A stretch of DNA of 64,000 nucleotides from Campylobacter sp. US33a (GTDB lineage Bacteria; Campylobacterota; Campylobacteria; Campylobacterales; Campylobacteraceae): positions 124,001-188,000 of the forward strand of contig NZ_RYYL01000001.1 of the NCBI RefSeq assembly GCF_004378855.1, read 5' to 3'. Shown in pieces: positions 38,158 to 47,767 of the stretch. How positions within the stretch are numbered: position 1 is the first letter of the stretch; each line of letters opens with the position of its first letter. The position numbers were made by a program, and so were the translations under genes. A model generated the notes under the pieces. It saw only the letters and a program-made list of their open reading frames with translations, did not search any database and was not told where the DNA came from.

Positions 38158-39297
38158 ATGGTGATGAGAATGCTTAAAATTCTAACAATTTTTTCGGCGG
38201 CTTTGACTTTGGCAATGCTTTATGCTCCACAACCCTTACTGCCTTTATTTGCTCAGTATTTTAACATCAGCTTAAATAAGGTTTCACTTATCATATCTTT
38301 TGCTTTAATTCCTTTGGCATTTGCTCCTTTAATTTATGGATATTTATTGGAAAAATTTTCATCAAAATATATTTTAATCACTTCGCTTTTTGCTTGTGGG
38401 ATTTTGCAAATTTTTTGCACTTTTGCGAAAGATTTTGAGCTTTTTTTGTTTTTGAGAATTTTACAAGCCTTGTGTTTTCCTGCGATTTTAACGACTCTTT
38501 TAACTGTGTTGACTAGAACCCAGAGTGAGAATGTTCAAAAAAATGTTGCTTTATATGTGGGTGCTACAACATTTGGCGGGTTATTTGGTCGGGTAATGAG
38601 TAGTTTTTTAGCGGATTTATTTTCTTGGCAGATGAGTCTTAATTTTTTTGCTGTGTGTATGATTTTTTGTGCTTTATTATTTGTGCGTTTAAAGGATAAT
38701 AATACAGTAAAACTTCAAAAACCTAACTTTTTTGATTTTATCCCTTTTGTGAAAGATTTTAAAATTTTGTTGATTTTTTGTAGTATTTTTGTTGTATTTT
38801 TTTCTTTCCAAGCCATTATGTCTTTTTTGCCTTTTTACGCTAAAACCCATTTTGAAAACATCAGTCAAGCCCAAATTGGATTTTTGTATATGGGATTTAT
38901 TATGGGGATTGTAGTTTCTGCTTTTATTTCGCAAATTACGAAAATTTTGGGTTCAAAGACTAGGGTTGTGATTTTAGGGCTTATGCTTTATATTTTAGGG
39001 ACTTTAATGATGGCTTTGCCAAGTTTTATTTTGGTTTTTGGAGCTATGTTTGTTTTTTGTGGTGGAATGTTTATTTGCCACTGCGTTTTATCAGCACTTT
39101 TGAATTTAAATTCAAACAAAAAAGGCATCGCAAATGGTTTGTATTTAAGTTTTTATTATAGTGGCGGGGCTTTTGGATCTATTTTACCAAGCTTTTTTTA
39201 CCAAACTTTTGGCTGGCAGATGTTGTGTTTTGTGATTGCCTTTTTGCTTTTAATTATTTTATTTGTTTTTATTAGGTTTAGATATTATTATAAATAA
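38158..39297 (+). CDS. MFS transporter (YnfM/AraJ-like)
   Basis: A 379-residue protein with about 12 hydrophobic segments. The motif YGYLLEKFSSKYIL lies between helices 2 and 3 where MFS motif A falls, and the two halves are separated by a short cytoplasmic loop at about 185-200. Substrate is unknown; drug or sugar efflux is likely. Three possible starts lie close together (38158 ATG, then GTG, ATG, ATG), and no clear ribosome binding site decides. Confidence 0.8.
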   Translation: MVMRMLKILTIFSAALTLAMLYAPQPLLPLFAQYFNISLNKVSLIISFALIPLAFAPLIYGYLLEKFSSKYILITSLFACGILQIFCTFAKDFELFLFLRILQALCFPAILTTLLTVLTRTQSENVQKNVALYVGATTFGGLFGRVMSSFLADLFSWQMSLNFFAVCMIFCALLFVRLKDNNTVKLQKPNFFDFIPFVKDFKILLIFCSIFVVFFSFQAIMSFLPFYAKTHFENISQAQIGFLYMGFIMGIVVSAFISQITKILGSKTRVVILGLMLYILGTLMMALPSFILVFGAMFVFCGGMFICHCVLSALLNLNSNKKGIANGLYLSFYYSGGAFGSILPSFFYQTFGWQMLCFVIAFLLLIILFVFIRFRYYYK

Positions 39298-39339
39298 TTT
39301 TATTGTTTTTTTGTAGTGAAATCATAAATTTTCAAATGA

Positions 39340-39365
39340 ATGATTTATAAAAATTTATAAATCAT
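39340..39365. terminator. Palindromic bidirectional terminator
   Basis: ATGATTTATAAA and TTTATAAATCAT form a 12-bp AT-rich stem between the convergent MFS gene and the DUF285/ankyrin operon. A smaller palindrome, AAAATCGCGATTTT, lies 16 nt further (39377-39391 region). Low stem stability makes this less certain than the other terminators. Confidence 0.5.
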
Positions 39366-39402
39366 CGTTATGTTTGAAAATCGCGATTTTTATAAATCGT
39401 TT

Positions 39403-42057
39403 TTATTTTGACTTATACCACTTTGGTGGATTATATTCTAAAGGAATACCTTCAAATGTGGATTCACATTCTTTTAGATTTATAGCTTTCCAATTGTCTA
39501 AGTTTTGATTAAAACAAATAGCATCTTGAAAAGTTCTTACCATGGAAGTTACCTCGCTTACATCCCAAGTATCCAACTTGCCATTAAACGTAACGGCAGA
39601 GCGAAACATTGTGTCGATATTTTGTGCTTTGCTCATATCCCATTTATCTAAATTTTGATTAAAATATCTTGTTTGGTAAAACGTAGATCTAAAAGTTTTG
39701 CCATTGCTTACATTCCAAGTATTTATATCTTGGTTAAAATAATGTGCGTTGCTAAAGCAATTATTAAAATTTGTAACTTTGCTCACATCCCAAGTTTCTA
39801 TCCCGCTGTAATCTTTACGATAAGAAGACCCAAAAACTCCAGATAAGTCTTCTAATTCGCTTACATCTAAAAGCCCCAAATTAATCTCATCAATCTTTAC
39901 AAGCATAATGAGTAAATTTTTATCCTCTATTTTAATTTTTTGATTATTTTTAAGTTTTTCTGCTGCATCAATGAATTTTAAAAGCAGAGTAAAATAATCT
40001 TTTATTTCATTATCCATTTCTATAAATTCTATGTATTGGGCTAAATACTGGATAAAATCCAAATTCTCAAGGCGTTTATCATAATCATTATCCGGGCTTT
40101 TTATGTTTTTATGCTTACCTAAAAATATCATATATTCTAGCAAAGCTTTATTAAAATGACGATTGCTCATATAGTAATTATCTAATCTTATCAATTCAAC
40201 CAATGCAAATATTAAAGGTATAGGACTTTTGTATATAGAATTTTCTACACTTAAAAAACTTTCTTCAAATTTAAAATAATTTTTTACCAAAATAAGCTTT
40301 GCGGTATTTTCATCAGTGAAAAATAAGAGCTCAAAATCCGCACCATTTTGCATATATAATTCTAATATTTCACACCTTTCTTCTTCGCGTTTTTCTAGTA
40401 TCTTAAGATCTAATTTTTCACCTATAAAATAAAAATCATATTCCATGCTTTTACGCCAAAAATTATGCAAAATTTTATCATCTTTAACAAGTTCTTTAAA
40501 ATTTGCTCCATAATTTATCAAAAGCTTAGCAAGATCTGCACGACCATTTTCCAATGCTAGTTTAAGATAATTTGTATTTTTTGATTCGATAAGCACTTTT
40601 TGTGGATTTTTGGCAAGTTTGGTAATAGCTTCTATAAGCTCAAAAGGTATAATATAAATACTACCAAATACCCCACCATAATAATCATCAGCAGTGCGGT
40701 AGTATTTATTAAGCATTGCTTTTTTATAAATTTTGCTAAGTTCTGCGTCGCTAAACTTTTTTTGTGTGTTTGTGTTTTGAAAAACCTCTAATGTTTTATT
40801 TAGTCTTTCTTTTAGCGTGTTAAAGGTTCTAAGAGTTTTTTCGGGGCGATGATTATACCTATTATTGTATTCATCGCTATTATCCTCTAAAAGCTTAAGA
40901 ACTGCTAGTATTCCTATGTTGGCATTAGCTTTTTTATCAAATTCTTTTATCCAACGCGGAGGATTTTTTTCCAAAGGACATTTTTTAAAAATATCTTTAT
41001 TTTTTAGTATAGTTTCGCTTGAAATTTGCCAAGAATCAATATTTTGATTAAAATTGCTATACGCAAACATTTCGTTGATTTTTTTCGCTTTTTTCATATT
41101 CCATTTACTTATATCTTGGTTGAAATTTAAGCAACGAAAAAACATACGCTCAAAATTTGTGCCATTGCTTACATCCCAAGTGCTAATATCGTGATTAAAA
41201 TTACTGCACTCATAAAAACACTGACTAAAATCTTTGATATGCGAAACATCCCAAGTTTCTATCCCACTATAATCTTGTGCTATCTCATAACTAAAGACTT
41301 TATGTAAAGAATTAAGATATATAAGGCTAATTGAATTTAATGCTACTTTATCAATAAGTGTATTTCTTTCTTCTTGCGCTTGTTCTATTAAAAATACTAA
41401 CTCATCGCTATTTGTAGGGCAATAACTTAAATTTTCTTTGATTAAATTTTCATTAAGCACTTTAGAAAAAATGGATTTTTCAAGAGCTTTTTCTGTGCTT
41501 TTCCCACCAAGTATATCTTCCAATAGATTTTTTAATTCTCCTATGCTGCTTGAATTTGCTATCTTTAGGGCAAATGATTTTCTCTCTTCATTGATTTCTT
41601 TGGCCATATTTTTTATGAGATTTTGACAAGTATCGATAGCATTTTGTGAAATTTTTATATCTTTTTTTGTGTGGATTAAACGCACTGCTTCAAGTATTTT
41701 CGCATTTTTTATCGCTTCTAAAAGCTCATCATCACTTTTTTCAAGCGCTTTACTTAAATCTTTATTTTTTAAAAGTGATTCAAGCATTTTATAAATTTCA
41801 CCCAAATCATCTCCTAAAATAAAATTTTCAAGAAACCACTCATCAAATTCATTGCTAGTTGCTTCATAATAAGCAATACCCGTATCGTTTTCAAAGTCCT
41901 CTGCATACTCTCTAGGATCAGCATCCCATAACTCATTAGAATTTATAAAATCATCTAAATAATCTTTTATTGTTTGTAAAAGCTCTTTGCTAGGTTTTGT
42001 ATCTAAAAATGCTTTGAAATTATCTAAGCTTTCTAAAATATCGGTATTAAAATCCAT
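39403..42057 (-). CDS. Large DUF285/BspA-repeat and ankyrin-like protein, unknown function
   Basis: An 884-residue protein without signal peptide or membrane helix. Residues 1-255 are helical and charged. About 261-370 is a DUF285 (BspA-like) array with ~23-residue units such as YSGIETWDVSHIKDF and FNHDISTWDVSN. About 375-520 is helical with an ankyrin-like unit (NGRADLAKLLINYGANF). About 748-884 is a second DUF285 array. Both arrays begin DYSGIETWDVS and end in the same cap (PLEKNPPRWIK and PLEYNPPKWYK), so one is a duplicate. DUF285 proteins known elsewhere are mostly secreted surface proteins; here a cytoplasmic location is predicted. It is the last gene of a three-gene operon, 19 nt after its neighbour, with an AAGGA ribosome binding site. 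Function not known. Confidence 0.8.
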   Translation of the reverse strand: MDFNTDILESLDNFKAFLDTKPSKELLQTIKDYLDDFINSNELWDADPREYAEDFENDTGIAYYEATSNEFDEWFLENFILGDDLGEIYKMLESLLKNKDLSKALEKSDDELLEAIKNAKILEAVRLIHTKKDIKISQNAIDTCQNLIKNMAKEINEERKSFALKIANSSSIGELKNLLEDILGGKSTEKALEKSIFSKVLNENLIKENLSYCPTNSDELVFLIEQAQEERNTLIDKVALNSISLIYLNSLHKVFSYEIAQDYSGIETWDVSHIKDFSQCFYECSNFNHDISTWDVSNGTNFERMFFRCLNFNQDISKWNMKKAKKINEMFAYSNFNQNIDSWQISSETILKNKDIFKKCPLEKNPPRWIKEFDKKANANIGILAVLKLLEDNSDEYNNRYNHRPEKTLRTFNTLKERLNKTLEVFQNTNTQKKFSDAELSKIYKKAMLNKYYRTADDYYGGVFGSIYIIPFELIEAITKLAKNPQKVLIESKNTNYLKLALENGRADLAKLLINYGANFKELVKDDKILHNFWRKSMEYDFYFIGEKLDLKILEKREEERCEILELYMQNGADFELLFFTDENTAKLILVKNYFKFEESFLSVENSIYKSPIPLIFALVELIRLDNYYMSNRHFNKALLEYMIFLGKHKNIKSPDNDYDKRLENLDFIQYLAQYIEFIEMDNEIKDYFTLLLKFIDAAEKLKNNQKIKIEDKNLLIMLVKIDEINLGLLDVSELEDLSGVFGSSYRKDYSGIETWDVSKVTNFNNCFSNAHYFNQDINTWNVSNGKTFRSTFYQTRYFNQNLDKWDMSKAQNIDTMFRSAVTFNGKLDTWDVSEVTSMVRTFQDAICFNQNLDNWKAINLKECESTFEGIPLEYNPPKWYKSK

Positions 42058-42076
42058 AATTTTTCCTTGTTTATAA

Positions 42077-45000
42077 TCATCTCCAGCTTAATTTTAAATC
42101 AAGCCCTAAATCTTTGCCTAAAGTCTCAAAATATCTTAAGCCTTTATTTTGGCTAAGCCAAGCTATCAGTGCTTCTTCATCATCTAAATTGCCTTCATAT
42201 CCGCATAAATCTGCTTCTTTATAAGTATCATACCACCAATCACCATGCGTATCTTCAAGCATTTCTTTAGCTTCTTCAAGCATTTCTTCATCTATTTTTA
42301 CAGAATCTCTCATAAAATAAAGAATTTTAAAAGCTTCTTTGCACTCTTCTTTTAAAGCTTCTTCTCTAAAATCTTCAAGATCTATATTTTCAAGTATTTT
42401 ATAAATTGCCACAACATAATAACTTGTTCCTTCCGTGCAATCTATATCAGTATATTTGCTAACTTCTTGTTGATCACTTACTCTGCCGTTTATATTTGCC
42501 CCTTGATTTAAAGCTTTCTTAAAAAGTTCAAAATCTGAAGTTGTAATCGCTTTAAAAAGCAAATCATTAGCTGTTTTAGTTTCTAGTTTTTTACCAAAAA
42601 GTAGTTCGTAAAAATTATCACTTACATGCTGCGTAACACCACATTCATAATCATTTCTTATGCAATTTACAAGCAAGTCTTGATCTTCTTTTGTGTAGTA
42701 AGTATCCTCACAAAGCAAAATATAAAGCTTTTCATCCTTTTCGTAAAGAAAAATAGAATCATCTTCCTTATCTTCATAGCATTCACAAATATAGTCTATA
42801 AATTCTTCATCAAAGGTAGTTTTGAGATTTTCGCATTCTACTTTTTTACTTCTATCAATACAAGTGATAAAAATCTTTATATAATTTTTTTGTTTTAAAA
42901 GTGTTTTGAAATGAATTTGATAAAAACCTTGAGAATGCCCAATAAAATGATGGATATTAAGATTTTCTAATTCCATAAGACCTCGATAAAAACAAGAATG
43001 CAACATCATATAGCCTTCTTTTGGGGCGAGATTTTTTAAAAAAGCTAAATTTTCTTTACGGCGTCCATCAAAAAATGCTCTATCAAAATAATCTTCATCT
43101 AAAAAATCATTACAAATTCGAGCATCTTCTAAGATAATGAAAGCTAAAGTATAATCTTTAATGTTTTTATCCCTAAAAATAAAGCATTGCACGCTTGCAT
43201 TTTTGTCAATATTATTGATAGAAAAATTGCAATCTATAAGCTCTAAAGCTTGTTCTATTATGTTAAAAACATCACCACCATTTTGTGCAAAAATGATGTT
43301 ATTTACCCTGTGAGAATCTAAAAAATATACTAAATGATAATTATCTTCTTCGGTTAAACTAAGCTTATCTATCAAGCCAAATTCAGGAGTATTAAAAGTT
43401 AAATCGTTTTTTTCATCTGTTTGATTTTTTTTGTAAAAAGGTAAAAAGCTTAAAATCTTTTCTTTGAAACTCATTTTTTCCTTTGAAACAAAATTTTGCG
43501 TTTTTTCTTCACTTTCTTTTATGATGCCTAAAATGTTTAAAATAAGCTCTACGCAAAAGATTTTTTCGCCTTTTACAAAGTTTTCATAAATGGTTTTTCC
43601 AAATTTATGGATTTCTGTAAATTCATCAGTTTCTAAGCAAGAAAGAAGTCTTGTTTTGCTAATATCTTTACTTTCTTTGCCTAAAAATCCCATAAAGCGA
43701 TTTTGTATGCTAAATTCATCATAAACAAATACTTCCCCCTTTGTTACTTGCCAATCTTTAAGCTCAAATTCTTGTATGAAATTGACTCTTTTTTCTTTAT
43801 CTAAATTGATACAAGATTTTAAAAGCTCTAAAATTTGCTCTAGCATTGTAAAAGTTTTGTTTTTGACTAAAAATTCTTTTGGAACAATTTTTTCTAATTT
43901 TTGTAAAGCTTCTTTTTCACTTTCAAAAAGTCCTAAAATATTGTTTTTATAAAATTCTAAATTTTCATTAAAATGTTCTAAATTTAAAATTTGCATTTTT
44001 TCATAAAGCTCTTTGCTTTTTTCAAGTCGTACAATTTGTTCTTCAGTGATTTTTACTCCACTTTTTAGTAAGCATAAAAAGCTTTGTTGGTTAAGCTCAA
44101 AAAGAATTCTTTTGTTTTTTAAATTAAGCGCATAATGAACATTTGTACCAAAAACAGGATAAATTGCGAAAATATTTATTTTTTCTAAGCTTTTTTTACT
44201 TACGCTTTTTTGAAGTAAATTTGCAAATTCTTCACTATAAATCAAATCATAACTTTGATATTCATCTAAAATATCATAAAGGCTCGAATTTTCGCCACTT
44301 ACTTGCTCTAAAATTTCTTCAAAAAGTATGTTTAAAGCATTAATGCTAAGTTTTTCATTTAATTTTTCATTCAAAAATTCATTTAAATTTTCTTTAGCTG
44401 TATCTGAAATAAATTCTTCATCATCGTTTTCAAAACTGCTTGGTGTTTTGATTTGTTCTGGCTTATTTTTGTTATTTAAATGATTGTTTTTTAATAATTT
44501 CTCTAAAAGTTTATAGTCAAAACACTCAATCTTACCGCTAACTTCATCGCCCATTAAAGGAGTTTCTATCCTGCCATTTTGTGTGTAATTTACTCTTTGA
44601 TAGTTTAAAAGTTTTGGCTTGCTATCTGAGCTTATTTGAAAAAAATCCACCATTTCATCATCTTGCCATTTTTCATTTAAGTCCAAATCTTCCATATTTT
44701 CAAGTGCGTTTAAGCGATCTAACCCATTAGTCACCAAGCAAGTATATAAAGCTAAGCCGATTTTTGTTAAGATTTTATATCTAGGAAAAGAAACTATAAG
44801 TGCTTGATGATCAATTTTTATATTATGTAATTTTTCATAAGATTCGCAAAGGCTGTGTAATAAAAAATAATAAAAATTTTTCATTTCCCTGATCGTTTCT
44901 ATATATTTATGCTCTACTTTTGCACCTGCTATTAAGAGATTATAAAAATACTCATGATTGTTATTGATTTTTTCTTCATTTTTGATAAAACCCACGCTTT

Positions 45001-45796
45001 GTTTGGTTTCTGTACTTTGCAAAGGCATAAATAAAATAAGATCAACATCTTTATAATAAAGGCGACTTTTTACATAGGCTATAAAATCTTTCATTTTTTC
45101 GTCGATTATTTCTTGGCATTTTTCTAAATCACTCGGCGAAAGGGCGTTAAATTCTTCAAAGCTTAAATTTAAAACTTTCATCAAGGCATTTTGTCTTGCT
45201 CTTTCTTTAAATATTTTAAGTGCCTTATCTTTTGGTTTCATTGCGCCACTTTGCTCAAATTCGTCTTTGTAGTAATTTTGCATTGCGTCCATTTGCCTTG
45301 CAAATTCAAGCATAAGTTTTTCATCAATTCCTTGAAAATGATTTATTCCACGAAATGCTTCAAGTTTATTTGCGTCGCTATTTTCTTCGTCTTCTTCATC
45401 ACTATCATCATATTCTTCATCATCTTCATCTTCCTCTAAATTTAGCTCACCATTTTGAAATTTTTCATAGAGATTAAAAAAATCTTTTAAAATAAATTCA
45501 CTCAGTGCATTAATATAATCAAAAACAATCGTAGTTACACCTTCTTTATAGCACCAAATGCAGAGCTCTCCTTGTAAGCGGATAAATAGCATCATATCGC
45601 TATTTTGTATGATCTGCATAGCTTGTGCATTTTCTTCTAATCTTGAGGGAATGCTTTGATACTTTTCTCTTTCTTCTATCTCTACACTAAAAGTACTTTT
45701 TTGCATAATCATTGCAAAAGTATCAAAAAAATTCTCATCAGTATCTTGTATCTCAAAATAACAAATTTTATCTTTTTCATAGTTTGTGTAGCGCAT
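42077..45796 (-). CDS. Very large unrecognised protein with C-terminal ankyrin-like segment
   Basis: A 1239-residue protein, one of the largest in the window. The start is placed at the ATG at 45796 (MRYTNYEKDK), 7-8 nt after a GAAAGG site. An ATG 13 codons earlier overlaps the upstream gene and lacks such a site. No signal peptide, membrane helix or known domain is recognised over the first 1050 residues. There is an acidic run at about 121-140 (mostly Asp/Glu). The last 170 residues have an ankyrin-like unit (DLLFKAITTSDFELFKKAL, then NQGANINGR) and a helical acidic tail. A mostly cytoplasmic scaffold or effector is possible; nothing shows enzymatic motifs. It is 16 nt after the ankyrin gene and 19 nt before the DUF285 gene. 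Confidence 0.75.
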   Translation of the reverse strand: MRYTNYEKDKICYFEIQDTDENFFDTFAMIMQKSTFSVEIEEREKYQSIPSRLEENAQAMQIIQNSDMMLFIRLQGELCIWCYKEGVTTIVFDYINALSEFILKDFFNLYEKFQNGELNLEEDEDDEEYDDSDEEDEENSDANKLEAFRGINHFQGIDEKLMLEFARQMDAMQNYYKDEFEQSGAMKPKDKALKIFKERARQNALMKVLNLSFEEFNALSPSDLEKCQEIIDEKMKDFIAYVKSRLYYKDVDLILFMPLQSTETKQSVGFIKNEEKINNNHEYFYNLLIAGAKVEHKYIETIREMKNFYYFLLHSLCESYEKLHNIKIDHQALIVSFPRYKILTKIGLALYTCLVTNGLDRLNALENMEDLDLNEKWQDDEMVDFFQISSDSKPKLLNYQRVNYTQNGRIETPLMGDEVSGKIECFDYKLLEKLLKNNHLNNKNKPEQIKTPSSFENDDEEFISDTAKENLNEFLNEKLNEKLSINALNILFEEILEQVSGENSSLYDILDEYQSYDLIYSEEFANLLQKSVSKKSLEKINIFAIYPVFGTNVHYALNLKNKRILFELNQQSFLCLLKSGVKITEEQIVRLEKSKELYEKMQILNLEHFNENLEFYKNNILGLFESEKEALQKLEKIVPKEFLVKNKTFTMLEQILELLKSCINLDKEKRVNFIQEFELKDWQVTKGEVFVYDEFSIQNRFMGFLGKESKDISKTRLLSCLETDEFTEIHKFGKTIYENFVKGEKIFCVELILNILGIIKESEEKTQNFVSKEKMSFKEKILSFLPFYKKNQTDEKNDLTFNTPEFGLIDKLSLTEEDNYHLVYFLDSHRVNNIIFAQNGGDVFNIIEQALELIDCNFSINNIDKNASVQCFIFRDKNIKDYTLAFIILEDARICNDFLDEDYFDRAFFDGRRKENLAFLKNLAPKEGYMMLHSCFYRGLMELENLNIHHFIGHSQGFYQIHFKTLLKQKNYIKIFITCIDRSKKVECENLKTTFDEEFIDYICECYEDKEDDSIFLYEKDEKLYILLCEDTYYTKEDQDLLVNCIRNDYECGVTQHVSDNFYELLFGKKLETKTANDLLFKAITTSDFELFKKALNQGANINGRVSDQQEVSKYTDIDCTEGTSYYVVAIYKILENIDLEDFREEALKEECKEAFKILYFMRDSVKIDEEMLEEAKEMLEDTHGDWWYDTYKEADLCGYEGNLDDEEALIAWLSQNKGLRYFETLGKDLGLDLKLSWR

Positions 45797-45812
45797 AAAA
45801 AACCTTTCGTAT

Positions 45813-47603
45813 TTAAGCTTTGAGTAAATTTTCAAACCAAGATTTTAAGTCTTTTATCTCTTCTTCTTTGAAATTTTCGCAAAGAATATCTATCGCATTT
45901 TTGCCATTATTTGTATAATTTACATCAATGCCGTATTTTTTAAGATCTAAAATTAAAGTTTCATACAATGCAAGTTTTTCTTTATTATCCTTTAATTCTT
46001 TTCTGTCATATCGTAAATTTCCAGCAATAAACATTAAGGCATTATAACCATTTACAACATTTTCATCGCAGACGATTACATCATTAGTATTAGCTCCTAG
46101 TTCTAAAAAAAATTGTATATGAGCAAGGCGTATAGGGCTTATTGGGGGAAAAATCACGGATAAAAATGGAGTATAGCCACATTCATTAATCGCACTAAAC
46201 GAAGCACCATTTTGCACTAAATAAGTCAGCGATTTTTTATCTTGCTTTAAATCTCTAGCTCTAAATTTGCAATAATTTCTATAAAAATATTCTTCATCAC
46301 TATACTTAGCAAAATAATGCAAGACATTATCTTTATCATCAAAATCTTGATAATTAAAGTTAATTTTTGTGGTTTCTTTTATCGTTTCTAGCATTTGTTC
46401 AGAATTTGCTCCTTCACAAGCATGATAAAGAAGGTAAGCAAAATTCCAAGCGCTATCATTTAAAGGTTCTAAAAATTTACAAAATGCACTTTCATAGTCG
46501 TATTTATTAAGGAATTTTTTAAGTTTTTCTGGATCGCCTTCATCGAGTATATCTTGCAATTTTTTATAACTGCTTTTCATTGTGGCAAAGCTTAGGGTTT
46601 TAAAACCTTTGATTTGCTCCTTTGCTAAAGCTTTATTAATTCCACCTTTTACAAAAGCACCAGTTTTTGGATAAGAGAGAGCATAATCTAAGGCAGTAGA
46701 GTCATTTGCATCTTTTATACCCATTTTTACACCAAATTTGATTAAAAGATTAATAGCGTGTTGTTTATCGTCAAAAGCAGCACATATAAGCGGTGTTCTA
46801 CCGGCTTCGTATTTATAGTAAAAATTGCTTTCTTGGACTTCTTCTTTTATTCTTTCTTCTTTGTCATAATCAATTTCTTTTATCCAAGTGCCTTTTTTTG
46901 TTAAGACATTAAGATCTAAGCCAAGAGATTTTGCCGCTTTTATCATAGGAATTTTACAATAATGCAATGCAGTTCTACCAAAACGATCATAATGTAAGCA
47001 ATCGCAACCTTTTTGCACAAGATAAATGATATTTTTTACCCCAGCACTTGAAATGATGCGGTGTAAGGCGTTATGGTTGTTATAACCTTTATCTATCGTG
47101 TTTGGATCAAAGCCTAGTTCAAGCAAAACATCAATCATTTCTGTTGTGGGATATTCGCAAGCTGTGGCAAAATAAGAACTAGGATGAGCTAATTTATATC
47201 CGTCAAAAAAACTTTTATCAAAATGTGCTAAATACGCCTTTGTTTGCTCCACTTCACCGCGCGATAGGGCTTTGTCAATTTCATCATGCGCTATATTAAG
47301 AAGTGAAGGATTTTGTTTATATTCTTGTGTTGTATAAAATTTTGCTTTGATTTTATGCACAGGTTTTGGAGCTTTTTCTAGAAGTTTTAAAATTTTATAA
47401 ATATCGCTATTTTCTACTTGCATACCTTTATAAAAAGCTTTATCGTCCCAATACTCTTGCTCTAAATCGCTTACCATATTTTGGGCTTGTTGAATGAATT
47501 CAAAATCCACCGCTCCGCCACCAGAGAGTAAATTTTGCACTTCTTCTAAATTTGCTTCTTCTATCGCAGCTTTGAGTGCTTTTTTCTTGATTGTTTTTGC
47601 CAT
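45813..47603 (-). CDS. Ankyrin-repeat protein
   Basis: A 596-residue cytoplasmic-type protein built from ankyrin-like units: SSYFATACEYPTTEMIDVL with LGFDPNTIDKGYN, NALHRIISSAGVKNIIYLV, FGRTALHYCKIP, AGRTPLICAAFDDKQHAI with LLIKFGV, a helical break at about 330-400, and CGYTPFLSVIFPPISP with HIQFFLELGANTNDV near the C terminus. A short basic N terminus (AKTIKKKALKAA) and no signal peptide. Ankyrin repeats bind proteins; the partner is probably one of the two co-encoded proteins, or a host or competitor target. It is the first gene of the operon, with an AAAAGGA ribosome binding site. Confidence 0.85.
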   Translation of the reverse strand: MAKTIKKKALKAAIEEANLEEVQNLLSGGGAVDFEFIQQAQNMVSDLEQEYWDDKAFYKGMQVENSDIYKILKLLEKAPKPVHKIKAKFYTTQEYKQNPSLLNIAHDEIDKALSRGEVEQTKAYLAHFDKSFFDGYKLAHPSSYFATACEYPTTEMIDVLLELGFDPNTIDKGYNNHNALHRIISSAGVKNIIYLVQKGCDCLHYDRFGRTALHYCKIPMIKAAKSLGLDLNVLTKKGTWIKEIDYDKEERIKEEVQESNFYYKYEAGRTPLICAAFDDKQHAINLLIKFGVKMGIKDANDSTALDYALSYPKTGAFVKGGINKALAKEQIKGFKTLSFATMKSSYKKLQDILDEGDPEKLKKFLNKYDYESAFCKFLEPLNDSAWNFAYLLYHACEGANSEQMLETIKETTKINFNYQDFDDKDNVLHYFAKYSDEEYFYRNYCKFRARDLKQDKKSLTYLVQNGASFSAINECGYTPFLSVIFPPISPIRLAHIQFFLELGANTNDVIVCDENVVNGYNALMFIAGNLRYDRKELKDNKEKLALYETLILDLKKYGIDVNYTNNGKNAIDILCENFKEEEIKDLKSWFENLLKA

Positions 47604-47658
47604 TTAATAATCCTTTTAATTTATTATTAAAATTTAGATTATTTTAACTAAAAATTTG

Positions 47659-47673
47659 TTTTTTTTTTTTTTT
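47659..47673. repeat. 15-bp T tract upstream of the ankyrin operon
   Basis: An uninterrupted run of 15 T (15 A on the coding strand of the operon), about 56-70 nt before the ankyrin start codon at 47603. It lies at or upstream of the presumed promoter. Length variation by slippage could tune transcription, or it could act as an UP-like/bent DNA element. Confidence 0.7.
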
Positions 47674-47745
47674 GAATTTTTTACTTTTGCTAATTTCTAA
47701 AAGGGAATATTTTCAGAATGATACATCTTTACAATCGTATAGTTT

Positions 47746-47761
47746 CAGCCTTAAAAGGCTG
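47746..47761. terminator. Small hairpin after the SbmA-like gene
   Basis: CAGCC (47746-47750) and GGCTG (47757-47761) around TTAAAA, inside a region between the end of the SbmA-like gene (47768) and the ankyrin promoter. On the minus strand there is no T run after it, so its function as a terminator is doubtful. Confidence 0.4.
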
Positions 47762-47767
47762 AGGTTT

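Noticed and set aside
39377-39391. AAAATCGCGATTTT palindrome as a regulator site
   Set aside because: It lies at the 3' ends of two convergent genes, so a termination or chance origin is more likely than an operator.
42077-45835. Longer start for the 1239-aa protein at 45835
   Set aside because: It would overlap the ankyrin gene end and lacks a ribosome binding site, while GAAAGG stands 7-8 nt before the ATG at 45796.
39403-47603. Prophage, integrative element or insertion sequence around the ankyrin operon
   Set aside because: No integrase, transposase, terminal repeats or tRNA target site are seen at either flank.
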